Shown here one piece after another: positions 37,645 through 47,359 of a DNA stretch of 64,000 nucleotides. Numbering within the stretch: the stretch's first letter is position 1; each line of letters starts with the position of its first letter. Source of the DNA: Paenibacillus sp. DCT19 (GTDB lineage Bacteria; Bacillota; Bacilli; Paenibacillales; Paenibacillaceae). A model generated the notes under the pieces. That model searched no databases. It worked only from the letters and a program-made list of their open reading frames with translations, and was not told the origin of the DNA. The translations under genes and the position numbers were made by a program. The stretch is from the NCBI RefSeq assembly GCF_003268635.1, contig NZ_CP029639.1, positions 817,501 through 881,500 on the forward strand, read 5' to 3'.

Positions 37645-38613
37645 TTAGCGACTAGAGTCGTCTGTTAGTGGAACATTGATGTCCAGCCAGGCTTCAACAG
37701 CCGTCGTTTTTTCGTATTTTGCTTCGCTCACCACATCCATGAAGGAGGCGAGCTTATCGAGAAAAGGACTATCTACAGTCGCCAGTCGCTGGATGACAGC
37801 GGTGTACCCTTTCTGTGCGTTCGGCATCATTTTATTCGTCTCGTAATCAAATAACGGTGTATTATTCAACCCGTAGAAGGTGTACATCGTGTAGCTATCA
37901 AGCAGGTTTTGCACTTGCTTCACCCGATTTGATGTTGGATATAGCTCCAGAAATCGCTCTTGATTGATTGCTCGAAGCAATATTTCCTGATACCCGATGA
38001 GCAGTCCACCGTCTTCTGCTGGGATCTTCTTGGTTTCTGTAGCCATTATATTCATATAGCTCGAAATGTCAGGCTTTAGATTGGTGTTATATTTCTGGAA
38101 AGCAGAATAGTTCATGATGGGATAAAGAGAACCCTCAATCATGACGAGTTTGTAGCCACTATCGCGTGCTTCTTTTAACAGGCTCTGTAGACTGCTATCC
38201 TGAGTACGCTTCATTAATCCCGTGAAAGTATCATTCCATTGATAAATCTTCATTATCTTGGCCTGCACATTCGGAACCAGCATGCGGTCTGTCATGGCAG
38301 TTAATGATTTTAACCGAGCATTCTCTAATTGCAACACCATCAAGGTTAGATGATGAGATGTGACTTGTGTGATTCGGTTCGATAGATAGGCGTCCGCAGC
38401 GATTAAGCCGTTCTTTTGTTTGAGCTTGGATTGAAATGTTGTATAGATTGCCTTAGAACTATTGGTGGTTACCTTGCTTTCGGTATTGGATGCAGTGGCG
38501 GTTGCGACTCCTGCTGTGCCTGCCACTCCAGATTGAAGCAGTAGTGCAAGTGCAGTTGCTGTCATGATGATGCGGAGTCTGTTACGTTTGGCTGATGGGT
38601 ACGAAGGTGTCAT
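37645..38613 (-). CDS. Exported protein of unknown function
   Basis: The 322-residue protein starts MTPSYPSAKRNRLRIIMTAT with a hydrophobic core to about residue 38, a likely signal peptide ending near ATATA. The mature part is helical and charged (KAIYTTFQSKLKQKNGLIAA; ISSYMNIMATETKKIPAEDG). It contains no Cys and no anchor. ATG 38613 is preceded by ACGGGAGG at good spacing; the frame upstream of it lacks a ribosome binding site. I recognise no domain. It is convergent with the ilvA operon and divergent from the large repeat protein. Confidence 0.7.
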   Translation of the reverse strand: MTPSYPSAKRNRLRIIMTATALALLLQSGVAGTAGVATATASNTESKVTTNSSKAIYTTFQSKLKQKNGLIAADAYLSNRITQVTSHHLTLMVLQLENARLKSLTAMTDRMLVPNVQAKIMKIYQWNDTFTGLMKRTQDSSLQSLLKEARDSGYKLVMIEGSLYPIMNYSAFQKYNTNLKPDISSYMNIMATETKKIPAEDGGLLIGYQEILLRAINQERFLELYPTSNRVKQVQNLLDSYTMYTFYGLNNTPLFDYETNKMMPNAQKGYTAVIQRLATVDSPFLDKLASFMDVVSEAKYEKTTAVEAWLDINVPLTDDSSR

Positions 38614-38941
38614 CTGTGTAAACCTCCCGTAGATTAGAAAAGTGTGAGTAGATCGTAATCCTATAATTCCTTTGTTCTTACAGTAAACGATTTGAATCGA
38701 GATGTTGTTTCGGAATAGTGACAAAAAGTTCTGTTATTTTTAACCTTTGACAGGTAGAAGGTGGAAGGGCATTTCTGTAAAAATATATTTTGGATGGATG
38801 GAAACATTTTCACATGTCCAAACGTCATAGATGTACACAGGAAATTACAGGAATTCATTGTGATGAAATGAATACATTTAGCAGTTCACTATATGAAAAG
38901 AATGGGGATATTGGAAGATGAGGAAAGCGGGAGGAAATCAA
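38614..38941. other. Divergent intergenic region
   Basis: The 328-bp region separates two exported-protein genes transcribed outward. It is AT-rich and must hold both promoters, but I see no clear hexamer pair, operator or RNA motif. Confidence 0.4.
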
Positions 38942-41900
38942 GTGAAAAAGGTGATGTCAGCCTTAGCGGTATCAGCGATGTTGATGTCAGCACTACCAAC
39001 GTCAGTTATGGATGCTGCTGCGAGAATTAGCATTTATATCAATGATGCAGAGATATCTTCAGCTCAGGCACCTGTAATGAAGGGCGGGCGTGTACTGGTT
39101 CCACTAAGATCGATCTTTGAAGGATTGGATGCCAAAGTACAGTATACGAACAAAACCAAAACAATTAAGGCAACGCGTGGCGATCAGGAAGTCTCATTGA
39201 CGCTGGGGTCCAAAGTTGCTTACATCAACGGAGAAGCTGTAGCGCTGGATGTACCTGCCAATACGATTAAAGGAAATACGATGGTTCCGATTCGATTTGT
39301 GAGCGAAGCTTTTGGGGAAAAAGTGTTCTGGAACTCCCGTATGCAGCGGGTAGATATTAAGAAAACGGAAGCACCTCCTGTGGATGATACTCAATATTCA
39401 GCATGGAATATTTACGGCTCTGTGTCAGGAAGTAATGGAGATGGGCGCGATCTGACGGTAAGCTTCACACGTCCAACCTCGGAAAGAGCGGTATCAGCCT
39501 ATCGTGTCATGCTGGTCAAAACCCGTGATGTGAATGGTTTCAATGAGACTTCGGCAACAGCCGTACCATCTGCAAACTATACATCCATTACACCAAATGG
39601 CAATAACCCTAAGCTGACACTCAACGCACAGACGCGAGATGTGAATGGAGATCTGTTGAACTCCAATGAAACCTATCGCTTGTATGTACTTACAGTGGGC
39701 AATAACAACAACAACTATAAAAATACACTCAGCTGGTCTTCTCAAACGTTGAAATTATCCGCAGTGAAGACAGCAGTTCAATCTGTGACTAGCTTGCGTG
39801 CAGCAGATATTAGTGATTACGGCGATGGACGGGACCTGGAGATTAACTTCACACAACCGAGCAATACGTCCAACATTACGTATTATCGTGCGTTCGTGGT
39901 GAAAGCGAAGGATGCTTCTTCATTCAACCTAGCTGCAGCGAACAAAGTAAGTAACGCCAACTCTACGATTATCTATAAGGCTAATACACAGACGATGAAG
40001 AGCCAGTTCAGCTCATCCACGCGTGATACATCTGGAGAAATCATCAAAAATGGCACAGCCTACGTTGTCTACATTCTGTCCGTGAGCACCAATGCGGCAA
40101 CAACAGATAACAAACTGTCTGCTGCGTCTGCATCATTAACACTGGGAGTTAATGCTACAACAGCTCCTGTCATTACACAGGTTAAAGATAACTCGGATTA
40201 TGGAGATGGACGCGATATTCAAGTGAGCTTCAACCGCTCATCGGATGAATCCAAGGTATCGAGCTACCGTATCTTTGTGGTGCGTAACGCTGTATCCAGT
40301 AGCTTCAACTTGACTACAGCCAATAACTTATCATCTAACTTCTATTATACGGTGAACAAAACAGGCAATAACATTACGACAACGCTGCCTTCTTCGATGA
40401 AGGACACGAGCGGTTATAATGTGACGAACCTGCAGGATTATCGGATCTATGTACTGGCTGTAGGTAACAATGGTGCAGCAAATATATTGTCTTCTTCCTC
40501 AGCTGTGCTGAGATTGACGAACAACGGAAACGCAGGCGCGGTAAGTAACCTGACAGTTGCCGATGTAAGTGACATTGGAGATAGCCGGGATCTACGGGTT
40601 TCATTTACCAAAGCTACAGACGAATCAAGAGTATCATCGTACCGCGTGTTCGTTGTTCCTTCTGGTAATGTAGGCAGCTTCACACTGAATGCAGCGAATG
40701 CTTCATCTTACTACCAACAAGTTAACAAAACAGGAGGTAATCAGACCTTCACACTTTCTTCTGGTCTACGGGATACCACGGGTACAACCATTAGAGAAGG
40801 TGTAAGCTACCGTGTGTTTGTTCTATCGGTAAGCAGCAGTGGGAACTCTAGCCAGAACTCATTGTCCGGTTATTCTCTGCCGATTACACTTACCAAAAAT
40901 ACTGCGCTGACTGCGCCATCCAATGTTCAGCCTAAAGATATTGGGGATAATGGTGACGGCAGAGATTTGCAAGTCACGTTTAATAGATCGACGGATGAGA
41001 CGAATGTAAGCCAATATCGCGTTTTTGTAGTAAGAGCGAATAGTAATTTCAATCTGGGAAATGCCAATGCACTGGGTAGTTCTTATTATAGAGCTGTTGG
41101 TAAAACAGGATCAAACCTAACCGTTAACTTCTTAAGAGATTCTAAGACAGTCGATGGTGACGCAATAGTTAATGGTGTGGACTATAAAGTCTACGTACTG
41201 GCAGTGAGTAGTAACAACTCCATTGCTAATGTGCTGTCTTCTCCATCAGGAACCATTAGATTGACAGCCAATACTGCGGTTGCTCAAGTGACTGGTGTTA
41301 AGGTAGAGGTGAAAACGCAAGGTCAAGCAGGGGACGCTTCAGATGTTTCTATAACCTTTAACAAGCCAAATGATGATGGAATTGCTGGATATAGAGCATT
41401 TATCGTACCTGCAAATCAAGTGGGATCATTTGATATCAGTTCTGCGCAGGGAATTGGGAGTTATGTTACAATCCAAAAAAATGCTGCGGGTAGCGTAATC
41501 GGGTTGAACACTGGACATAGGGATATTAATGATAAACCACTTACTCCTGGTCAGAAATATGCAGTGTTCATTTTGTCCGTATCAGAAGATAATAATAAAC
41601 GTGCTTCTAATCTGTCTGCTGCTTCCAGTAGCTTTGAAATTTTAGCTCAAGCTCCTCAAATTGTAGATGTCAATAAAGCTGCGATAAGTGATTTTAAAAA
41701 TACCAGTACAGAATCCGATGCAAGTTATGAAGTATCATTTAGTACACCAACAGATACAACTGGGATTTCTGGATATCAAGTATTCATTGCTTTAGCTACA
41801 GACAATCTCAATGACTCATCAGCAATTTCAAATTCTAATGGTAAACTTATTGATGCTAATCAGCTTGCGACAGGCAAAATTTATATAAATTTACCTACAA

Positions 41901-42118
41901 ACGATATCGCTGGCAATGCGCTTGCGGTTGGGAATTCATACAAAGTGTATATTTTGTCCCTTACTAACGATACAACGAAATATAAAAGTGTTCTTTCTGG
42001 GGCATCTAATTCAGTTGAGTTGAAATTAGCTCAGCCAACACAAGAAACACCTGCATCGAATACTTCACCAGCTGGAGATACATCGGGAACAGAAACTAAT
42101 CCTGGCCCCACACTATAA
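38942..42118 (+). CDS. Large secreted protein: stalk domain plus seven beta-sandwich repeats
   Basis: The 1058-residue protein opens MKKVMSALAVSAMLMSALPT, a signal peptide. A copper-amine-oxidase-type stalk domain follows (about 30-140: GGRVLVPLRSIFEGLDAKV, then GNTMVPIRFVSEAFGEKVFW). Seven repeats of 110-130 residues come next. Each starts with a GDGRDL-x-V-x-F type motif, then SxYRxFVV, KTGxN, DTxG, and ends YRVYVLxV. The last two repeats are the most diverged (QAGDASDVSITF, ESDASYEVSF). The C-terminus is Thr/Pro/Ser-rich with no LPxTG, SLH or membrane anchor. The fold is probably fibronectin/Ig-like. GTG 38942 is chosen because GGGAGG lies 7 nt upstream; ATG 38918 in frame has none. Adhesive or matrix function is inference. 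Confidence 0.8.
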   Translation: MKKVMSALAVSAMLMSALPTSVMDAAARISIYINDAEISSAQAPVMKGGRVLVPLRSIFEGLDAKVQYTNKTKTIKATRGDQEVSLTLGSKVAYINGEAVALDVPANTIKGNTMVPIRFVSEAFGEKVFWNSRMQRVDIKKTEAPPVDDTQYSAWNIYGSVSGSNGDGRDLTVSFTRPTSERAVSAYRVMLVKTRDVNGFNETSATAVPSANYTSITPNGNNPKLTLNAQTRDVNGDLLNSNETYRLYVLTVGNNNNNYKNTLSWSSQTLKLSAVKTAVQSVTSLRAADISDYGDGRDLEINFTQPSNTSNITYYRAFVVKAKDASSFNLAAANKVSNANSTIIYKANTQTMKSQFSSSTRDTSGEIIKNGTAYVVYILSVSTNAATTDNKLSAASASLTLGVNATTAPVITQVKDNSDYGDGRDIQVSFNRSSDESKVSSYRIFVVRNAVSSSFNLTTANNLSSNFYYTVNKTGNNITTTLPSSMKDTSGYNVTNLQDYRIYVLAVGNNGAANILSSSSAVLRLTNNGNAGAVSNLTVADVSDIGDSRDLRVSFTKATDESRVSSYRVFVVPSGNVGSFTLNAANASSYYQQVNKTGGNQTFTLSSGLRDTTGTTIREGVSYRVFVLSVSSSGNSSQNSLSGYSLPITLTKNTALTAPSNVQPKDIGDNGDGRDLQVTFNRSTDETNVSQYRVFVVRANSNFNLGNANALGSSYYRAVGKTGSNLTVNFLRDSKTVDGDAIVNGVDYKVYVLAVSSNNSIANVLSSPSGTIRLTANTAVAQVTGVKVEVKTQGQAGDASDVSITFNKPNDDGIAGYRAFIVPANQVGSFDISSAQGIGSYVTIQKNAAGSVIGLNTGHRDINDKPLTPGQKYAVFILSVSEDNNKRASNLSAASSSFEILAQAPQIVDVNKAAISDFKNTSTESDASYEVSFSTPTDTTGISGYQVFIALATDNLNDSSAISNSNGKLIDANQLATGKIYINLPTNDIAGNALAVGNSYKVYILSLTNDTTKYKSVLSGASNSVELKLAQPTQETPASNTSPAGDTSGTETNPGPTL

Positions 42119-42161
42119 GCTCCGAGTAAATAGTATGAAATAGTATAACCATAAGCCATAA

Positions 42162-42206
42162 GTAACGCTTCCTTTCAATCCGAAAGGGGGCGTTATTTTT
42201 TTATTT
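42162..42206 (+). terminator. Terminator after the repeat protein
   Basis: GTAACGCTTCCTTTC / GAAAGGGGGCGTTAT with loop AATCC, followed by seven T. Confidence 0.85.
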
Positions 42207-42376
42207 GAGTACTTCCAATTTTACAGTATACAAATACAATTCTAATAATTTTAAGGGAACGTAATCAAATGCATTAACTCTTAAATTTAAAATTTATGTC
42301 GCCAAATAGGTTCCTTAGGCTGGTTGTCGAGTCAGACAAACAAAGGGATAATAGGAGGAATAAGCAGGAGAAGGAC

Positions 42377-43261
42377 ATGTACGAAAGGAATGATGGAATG
42401 CTCGCATTTCGCTTGACTGGCTTGCCGGATTCGCGGTTGCCTCTGTATTTGTATTGCGTTGGAACACATGAAGAGAAGCCGCAGATCAGACCTGATGGGT
42501 TTCCGGTGTATCAACTGTTTTTGTCACGCACGGGCATGGGGAAATTGAAGATACTCGGTAAGGGAGATTGGTCAGTGAATGCTGGGCAAATGTTTGTGAT
42601 CGAACCTGAGGTGGCTTATGAGCACATGCCTCATTCCAAATCGGGTTGGGAACTCGGGTATATTGGCATCGGAGGAGAGTCCGCAGGCTCAGTGCTTCAT
42701 GCCGCTGGGTTGTCACGTTCTGAACCTCGGAATCTGAAGGATATGGAGCAGTTTTGGTTACGAATGACCGATATTTGGAATGCACTGGATCAAGGATGCA
42801 CAGATGGATGGAACAACTCTGCCTTGATATATCAGCTTATTCTCGATATCGCACGTTGCAGGGTATCTCATGAAGAAGCATCTTCATTAAATGGTAGTTC
42901 ATCCCCCGTAAATGCTGTAGCGCGGGAGAATGATCCGGGAAGTGAGGCATTTGCTCGTGCCATTGAGTTGATGCATGTACACTATCAGGAGGATCTCTTG
43001 TTGAAGCATGTTGCGGAAGCGGTAGGTTACTCTGTACAGCATCTGAATCGTTTATTTCATCAGAAGCATGGGGTAACCGGACATCAGTACATGCAGCGTC
43101 TGAGATTGCAAAAAGCGTCCAAATGGCTGCAAGATCACCCTCAATCTAGTGTTAAAGAAGCTGCGGAGATGATCGGCATGGAAGTGAATTATTTTATCCG
43201 CATGTTTAAGCGTGAATTCGGGGAGACCCCGGTAAAGAAATCAAACAGCGCAATCAGTTGA
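42377..43261 (+). CDS. AraC-family regulator with cupin N-terminus (3' end possibly frameshifted)
   Basis: The 294-residue protein has an AraC-type sugar-binding cupin in the first half (GMGKLKILGKGDWSVNAGQM, then FVIEPEVAYEHMP) and a double helix-turn-helix at the C-terminus (HVAEAVGYSVQHLNRLFHQK; AAEMIGMEVNYFIRMFKREF). AGGAG lies 6 nt before ATG 42377; earlier in-frame ATGs lack one. The end, GETPVKKSNSAIS, is unusual. Adding one C to the run 43227-43230 gives GETPGKEIKQRNQLKANQD, closer to AraC C-termini, and a stop about 25 nt later. The ligand is unknown; such regulators often control glycan genes. Confidence 0.85.
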   Translation: MYERNDGMLAFRLTGLPDSRLPLYLYCVGTHEEKPQIRPDGFPVYQLFLSRTGMGKLKILGKGDWSVNAGQMFVIEPEVAYEHMPHSKSGWELGYIGIGGESAGSVLHAAGLSRSEPRNLKDMEQFWLRMTDIWNALDQGCTDGWNNSALIYQLILDIARCRVSHEEASSLNGSSSPVNAVARENDPGSEAFARAIELMHVHYQEDLLLKHVAEAVGYSVQHLNRLFHQKHGVTGHQYMQRLRLQKASKWLQDHPQSSVKEAAEMIGMEVNYFIRMFKREFGETPVKKSNSAIS

Positions 43262-43390
43262 AGGCTAATCAAGACATTCACCACTAAAGGCGTGGGATAA
43301 ACCTCGTAAACAATTTAGCCTGTTAAGGTTAAAAAGGCAGCATTCATCCTTTTATCTCATAACTGGTGACGATCTAAAATAGATAAACCA

Positions 43391-43420
43391 AAAAGGAGCC
43401 ATAACGGGCTCCTTTTCCTA
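43391..43420. terminator. Bidirectional terminator
   Basis: AAAAGGAGCC / GGCTCCTTTT (43391-43400, 43407-43416) with a 6-nt loop and A/T runs on both sides. It lies between convergent genes. Confidence 0.85.
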
Positions 43421-43470
43421 TCTGAACTACCATTACAATAACCATCCGGTATCCGGTTTACATTCGTGGC

Positions 43471-44223
43471 TCATCTCTTCTTTTGTCCAAAGAGGGGACG
43501 CAACAACGCCAAGCCTACAATACCAATCACTAGACTAACCCAAGGTGCGAGGTTAAACACAGGCAAGCTGTCACGCAATGGGTATCCCACAAACAAGACA
43601 AGCACAACGACAGCAAGGTAGATAACAATCCCGCGTAAATTAATTTTCGGTACAGCATTTCTGTCCGCACCTTGATCATCTGGCCGTTCAGCTAGACGGC
43701 GTAGCATCTCGACAAGAGCAATACCTCCTACGGCTGCCACGATGATTGAGAAAAGGCTAATATGACTAAACGGCTCTATATCGCCATCTGTCCAACCGAT
43801 AATTAATCCCGCTCCGCCCTGAATCAGCAGGATGAAGGACACGGATGCCCAGGCAATCATCGCATACCATTTCGGTGTGCGTGGTTGTTTCTGTTGCTGT
43901 GTCTGTGTGCGATTCGGTTCCAGAGCCTTTGGTTGTTCGGAGGCTTCGCTATCTTCTTCCTCATCCAGATCAAGTCCAGAGCGTACAGCCGCCTCTAGGT
44001 CCCTTCCATATAACTCCTGAGCAGAACGCCCATCCTTTTGCGCCTGAACGATCTCTTTTCCCGCAGATAAAATCCACTCTTCTTGTGTTCTCTCATCCGC
44101 AGCTGTGTTTCTCGCAATGGAGCTAATCTGATTAAATAATTTCACATTATCAGGTGTCATTTGACTCAATTCGGTCATTTGTCGATTCTGTATTTCTCTT
44201 AGCTTCTTATAGGAAATTCCCAC
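43471..44223 (-). CDS. DUF1129-like membrane protein
   Basis: The 250-residue protein has an N-terminal helical, HAAS-like cytosolic part (MGISYKKLREIQNRQMTELS; QEEWILSAGKEIVQAQKDG). An acidic/Gln-rich linker (about 85-115) and four hydrophobic segments follow (about 119-140, 152-170, 195-215 and 222-242), ending FGQKKR. DUF1129 and HAAS proteins often pair with PadR-type regulators, but none is adjacent. Function is unknown. It is convergent with the AraC gene. Confidence 0.7.
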   Translation of the reverse strand: MGISYKKLREIQNRQMTELSQMTPDNVKLFNQISSIARNTAADERTQEEWILSAGKEIVQAQKDGRSAQELYGRDLEAAVRSGLDLDEEEDSEASEQPKALEPNRTQTQQQKQPRTPKWYAMIAWASVSFILLIQGGAGLIIGWTDGDIEPFSHISLFSIIVAAVGGIALVEMLRRLAERPDDQGADRNAVPKINLRGIVIYLAVVVLVLFVGYPLRDSLPVFNLAPWVSLVIGIVGLALLRPLFGQKKR

Positions 44224-44318
44224 TGCTTGCTCCCCCTGTCTAAACCCATTTCCGTCCCCACTGAAGTGGAAACCCTAACGGTAATTTAGTATACGGGAAG
44301 GGCTGTCTTTTCGCAAAG

Positions 44319-44438
44319 TCATTCCTTATAAAATAGCTGCTCATGGTTCTTCCATATCCAGATGCAGGCCAGAATAACACAGGTGCATAACAACACCAGT
44401 TTGCCGTGAGCACGGATCCATTCAATACACTGTTCCAT
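44319..44438 (-). CDS. Small single-pass membrane protein, 39 aa
   Basis: ATG 44438 is preceded on the minus strand by GAAAGGATTGAATCT. It opens a frame MEQCIEWIRAHG followed by a hydrophobic helix (KLVLLCTCVILACIWIW) and KNHEQLFYKE. A longer in-frame start at 44507 has no ribosome binding site. It lies upstream of the DUF1129-like gene on the same strand, perhaps in one operon. No family recognised. Confidence 0.45.
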   Translation of the reverse strand: MEQCIEWIRAHGKLVLLCTCVILACIWIWKNHEQLFYKE

Positions 44439-44649
44439 AGATTCAATCCTTTCGCCAGAAGGCACGAGGGAGGTGTGGGCTTTAGCCATTTTTGTTATTT
44501 TTCCCATGGTTCATTATTGCTATGCGTATGCATGTCTGATCTCTCGGCTCATAATATTGCGATTGTGTGAATTGTGAATAAAGGAAGCCTGAATCCACCA
44601 CAATAGTAGCATTTCCAAACGAAAATCTATGGATGGGAGTGCGACTACG

Positions 44650-44886
44650 ATGAATCAGTCCAACAATGATCTAACGCGAAAGCTACTGATGAACAGTAAT
44701 TCTCGCGGTGTGATGGAGGAGGTTGTTCCTTTGGAGCAACAAACGGAGGATACAGAGGTGTCAGATGAACTCATAGAGGGAAATGAGCATGAGGGAAGCT
44801 TCTGGGAGAGCTCTAATTTTGCGCGTGAGCACAAGTGGCAGGGACAGACGGAGACACATGCCATGTTCCGGGCAAGTTACGAATAA
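44650..44886 (+). CDS. Small acidic hypothetical protein, 78 aa
   Basis: ATG 44650 is preceded by GGGAG about 10 nt upstream and starts MNQSNNDLTRKLLMNSNSRG. The product is strongly acidic and hydrophilic with no Cys. It ends FWESSNFAREHKWQGQTETH then AMFRASYE. An in-frame ATG at 44629 lacks a ribosome binding site. I recognise no family. Confidence 0.55.
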   Translation: MNQSNNDLTRKLLMNSNSRGVMEEVVPLEQQTEDTEVSDELIEGNEHEGSFWESSNFAREHKWQGQTETHAMFRASYE

Positions 44887-45278
44887 ACGCAGTATAGATG
44901 AATGAGCTTCATTTATATCCGTGTGAATACAGGAGGTTCCATCTCAGGCGAATGAGTTGCTTGGTTGGAGCCTCTTTGGTATGTAAATGACGATCTTACA
45001 TTCATTTCAGCAGCGTATTTGTCGATAAAATAACAATAAAGAGCCGCGAAAAGAGGGATGTGCTCACGTTGACGTGGAGGTTCTGAGATGATAATATACT
45101 ATTACAACTTTAATACACATTAAACTTATCGGATTTATATAATTAAAATGAACGATAAAAAGGAATCGAGAAATCTGGGGATAACAGCGATCGGAAGGTT
45201 GTTCTGTCCTTGGAGGGACTAATGTAAGTATTTATTATATGAACATATATAGTCAGGGAATGGAAAGGGGAAATCGAC
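44887..45278. other. Intergenic region with hairpin and truncated palindromic element
   Basis: 44932-44978 can fold GGAGGTTCCA with TGGAGCCTCT and may end transcription of the small acidic gene. 45160-45240 is the right half only of the palindromic element family (AAATCTGGGGATAACAGCGATCGGAAGGTTGTTCTGTC is contained at about 45170-45210). The left half is missing. No gene is seen. Confidence 0.5.
45160..45240. repeat. Palindromic interspersed element, truncated copy
   Basis: The fragment contains AAATCTGGGGATAACAGCGA, then TCGGAAGGTTGTTCTGTCC, the conserved right arm of the intact elements. The complementary left arm and both terminal repeats are absent, so it cannot form the full hairpin. 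Confidence 0.7.
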
Positions 45279-46109
45279 ATGGAGCGTCAGATCAGCATTC
45301 GCCATGGAGAAGAAGAATTAACAGCCACGATACATTATCCAGTGGTTAAGGACATTAAGGAACCGAACCACCAACAGCGGGTTCCTCTGGCTGTCATCTG
45401 CCATGGGTTCGTGGGTAGTCGGATTGGGGTAGATCGTCTTTTTGTGAAAACCGCGCGTGAGCTGGCTGAGGATGGATATCTGGTGCTGCGCTTCGATTAT
45501 GTCGGCTGTGGGGAGAGCAGTGGCGAGTATGGAGCTGAGGGTCTGGAGTCTATGATTGCTCAAACCCGCTCTGTACTGGACTATGCTGTGAATTGCAGTG
45601 ATGTAGACCCGACCCGAGTGACGTTGATTGGTCATAGTTTAGGTGGCGCAGTGGCGCTGCTAACAGCTGTTCGTGATAAACGCGTTAAGAATCTCGTGAT
45701 GTGGTCATCGGTAGGTTATCCGTTCAATGATATTGTGAAAATCACTGGACGGGAAGTATACGATGAAGGCGTGAAGCTCGGTGCGGCTGACTACCTGGGA
45801 TATAAATTCACACCGAAGTTCTTCGATTCACTGGCAGAACATCAACCTTTTCAAGAAGCTGTCAAATTTGGCGGCGATGTGCTAGTTGTTCATGGAACGT
45901 CAGATGAGATCATTCCAGTCGATTACGCATTTCTGTATCAAAAGGTATTCTGGATGCGTCAGGAAGGGCGTTGCGATAAGGAGATTATCTTCCAGGGAGA
46001 CCACACCTTCTCTTCAGGCAAAGAGCGGGAACAACTGATTAGCCGGACAAGAGAGTGGCTGGGTGAGCGTCAGAAGATTGAACAGGATTGGCAACACTGG
46101 ATGATCTAA
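45279..46109 (+). CDS. Alpha/beta hydrolase (serine aminopeptidase S33-like esterase)
   Basis: This 276-residue protein shows VICHGFVGSRIGVDRLFVKT (oxyanion hole region), LRFDYVGCGESSGEYG, nucleophile Ser in TLIGHSLGGAVALLTA, Asp in VVHGTSDEIIPVDYA and His in FQGDHTFSSGKE. The pattern resembles acyl esterases and feruloyl-esterase-like cytosolic hydrolases. The natural substrate is unknown. ATG 45279 follows GGAAAGGGGAAATCGAC. The gene after it begins 92 bp downstream. Confidence 0.85.
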   Translation: MERQISIRHGEEELTATIHYPVVKDIKEPNHQQRVPLAVICHGFVGSRIGVDRLFVKTARELAEDGYLVLRFDYVGCGESSGEYGAEGLESMIAQTRSVLDYAVNCSDVDPTRVTLIGHSLGGAVALLTAVRDKRVKNLVMWSSVGYPFNDIVKITGREVYDEGVKLGAADYLGYKFTPKFFDSLAEHQPFQEAVKFGGDVLVVHGTSDEIIPVDYAFLYQKVFWMRQEGRCDKEIIFQGDHTFSSGKEREQLISRTREWLGERQKIEQDWQHWMI

Positions 46110-46201
46110 GTCAAAAGTCACGGGGAGTAACTTGGAAAAGCGCCTCCTTCGGGGTAAAATAGAGAGGTAAGCATCCTATCCGTGTCTGGAGGTTGGCAGC
46201 A

Positions 46202-46987
46202 ATGACATTACCCGCACTATTCATTGCGCATGGTTCTCCCACTCTGGCGTTGGAGAGCAGTGACTACACTCAATTTTTGAACGAGCTTGGAGACAGGCTG
46301 CCGGCTCCAAAGGCCATCGTTGTATTTACCGCACACTGGGATTGTCCCGAACCTTCGGTGACGATGGATGAATCCCATCAGACCCTGCATGATTTTTACG
46401 GATACGCTTCAGCGATGTATAACATACAGTACCCTGCAGCTGGGCAGACCGATGTTGCGAGCGAGATTTGTGCGTTATTCTCACGTAGCAATTTGCCACA
46501 TCGACCTGTTCAAGGACGCGGGCTGGATCATGGTGTATGGGTGCCACTGCTGCATATGTACCCTGAAGCCAACATTCCGGTTATTGCCGTATCGGTAGAC
46601 TCGCTGCGTTCCCCACAAGAGCAGTATGATATTGGGCGTATGCTGGAACAGCTCAGGCATGATAACGTGCTCATCATCGGTAGTGGTGGAACGGTTCACA
46701 ATCTGAGAATGCTGGCACAGGATGATGAGCCACAAGACTGGGCCGTAGAGTTCGATGACTGGCTTGGGGAGCGTCTGCAGCAATGGAATACCAGAGAATT
46801 GTTTCTGTATGAAAAAAAAGCTCCTCATGCGCGGACGGCAGTTCCGTCCTATGGCATGGAACATCTGGCACCATTGTTCTACGCGATGGGCACAGCGGAT
46901 ATGTCTCGCACAGCGAAGCGATTATTTCAATCGTATGCCAGCGGCACGTTAAGTTTGAATTGCTGGCAGTTTGGAGACGGCATATAA
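46202..46987 (+). CDS. DODA-type extradiol aromatic ring-opening dioxygenase (LigB superfamily)
   Basis: The 261-residue protein matches the 4,5-DOPA-dioxygenase/YgiD group. Metal-ligand His are in LFIAHGSPTLALE, VVFTAHWDCPEP and LDHGVWVPLLHMYPEA, and a conserved His is in SYGMEHLAPLFYAMG. Members open catechol-type rings with O2 and Zn or Fe, although many bacterial ones have no proven substrate. ATG 46202 is preferred with GGAGG about 11 nt upstream; the in-frame TTG 46193 overlaps the ribosome binding site. A strong terminator follows. Confidence 0.9.
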   Translation: MTLPALFIAHGSPTLALESSDYTQFLNELGDRLPAPKAIVVFTAHWDCPEPSVTMDESHQTLHDFYGYASAMYNIQYPAAGQTDVASEICALFSRSNLPHRPVQGRGLDHGVWVPLLHMYPEANIPVIAVSVDSLRSPQEQYDIGRMLEQLRHDNVLIIGSGGTVHNLRMLAQDDEPQDWAVEFDDWLGERLQQWNTRELFLYEKKAPHARTAVPSYGMEHLAPLFYAMGTADMSRTAKRLFQSYASGTLSLNCWQFGDGI

Positions 46988-47032
46988 CTTGGAGCAGATA
47001 AGAACAGACTAGATCGATAATTATAAATAAAC

Positions 47033-47084
47033 AAAAAAGGTTCCTGCGGTCAGTTGGTTGACTGCGTGGAACCTTTTTTTATTT
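47033..47084 (+). terminator. Terminator after the dioxygenase gene
   Basis: AAAAAGGTTCC-GCGGTCA / TGACTGC-GTGGAACCTTTTT with a short loop ends in seven T. The A run on the other side suggests bidirectional use. Confidence 0.85.
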
Positions 47085-47146
47085 TCAGGGGATATCATCA
47101 TAACGTTGTTATATGTGAAGTACCACCTGTAATCTAACTTATAGGA

Positions 47147-47359
47147 CTACTTGCGAATTTCGAACAACTCACATTCGGTACGTGAGTGATAGGCCAGTTC
47201 ACTAACACTGGACTGAACAACAACGGTTTTCTCATCAAATCGGATGATAATACCTCCAGAGTCAATCTGGTGGTTATCTTTGAATACCCGGATTTTATGT
47301 TTTAAGGTCATGGCTTCCTCATAATCGGCGTCAGTTTCGAGACGGCGCTGCGTAGGCAT
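47147..47359 (-). CDS. Small hypothetical protein, 70 aa
   Basis: AAAAAAGGAGTATCTCT precedes ATG 47359. The 70-residue product (MPTQRRLETDADYEEAMTLK ... VSELAYHSRTECELFEIRK) has a charged N-terminus and a beta-strand pattern IIIRFDEKTVVVQSSVSEL, like a small barrel. No signal or membrane segment. I recognise no named family. Confidence 0.6.
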   Translation of the reverse strand: MPTQRRLETDADYEEAMTLKHKIRVFKDNHQIDSGGIIIRFDEKTVVVQSSVSELAYHSRTECELFEIRK

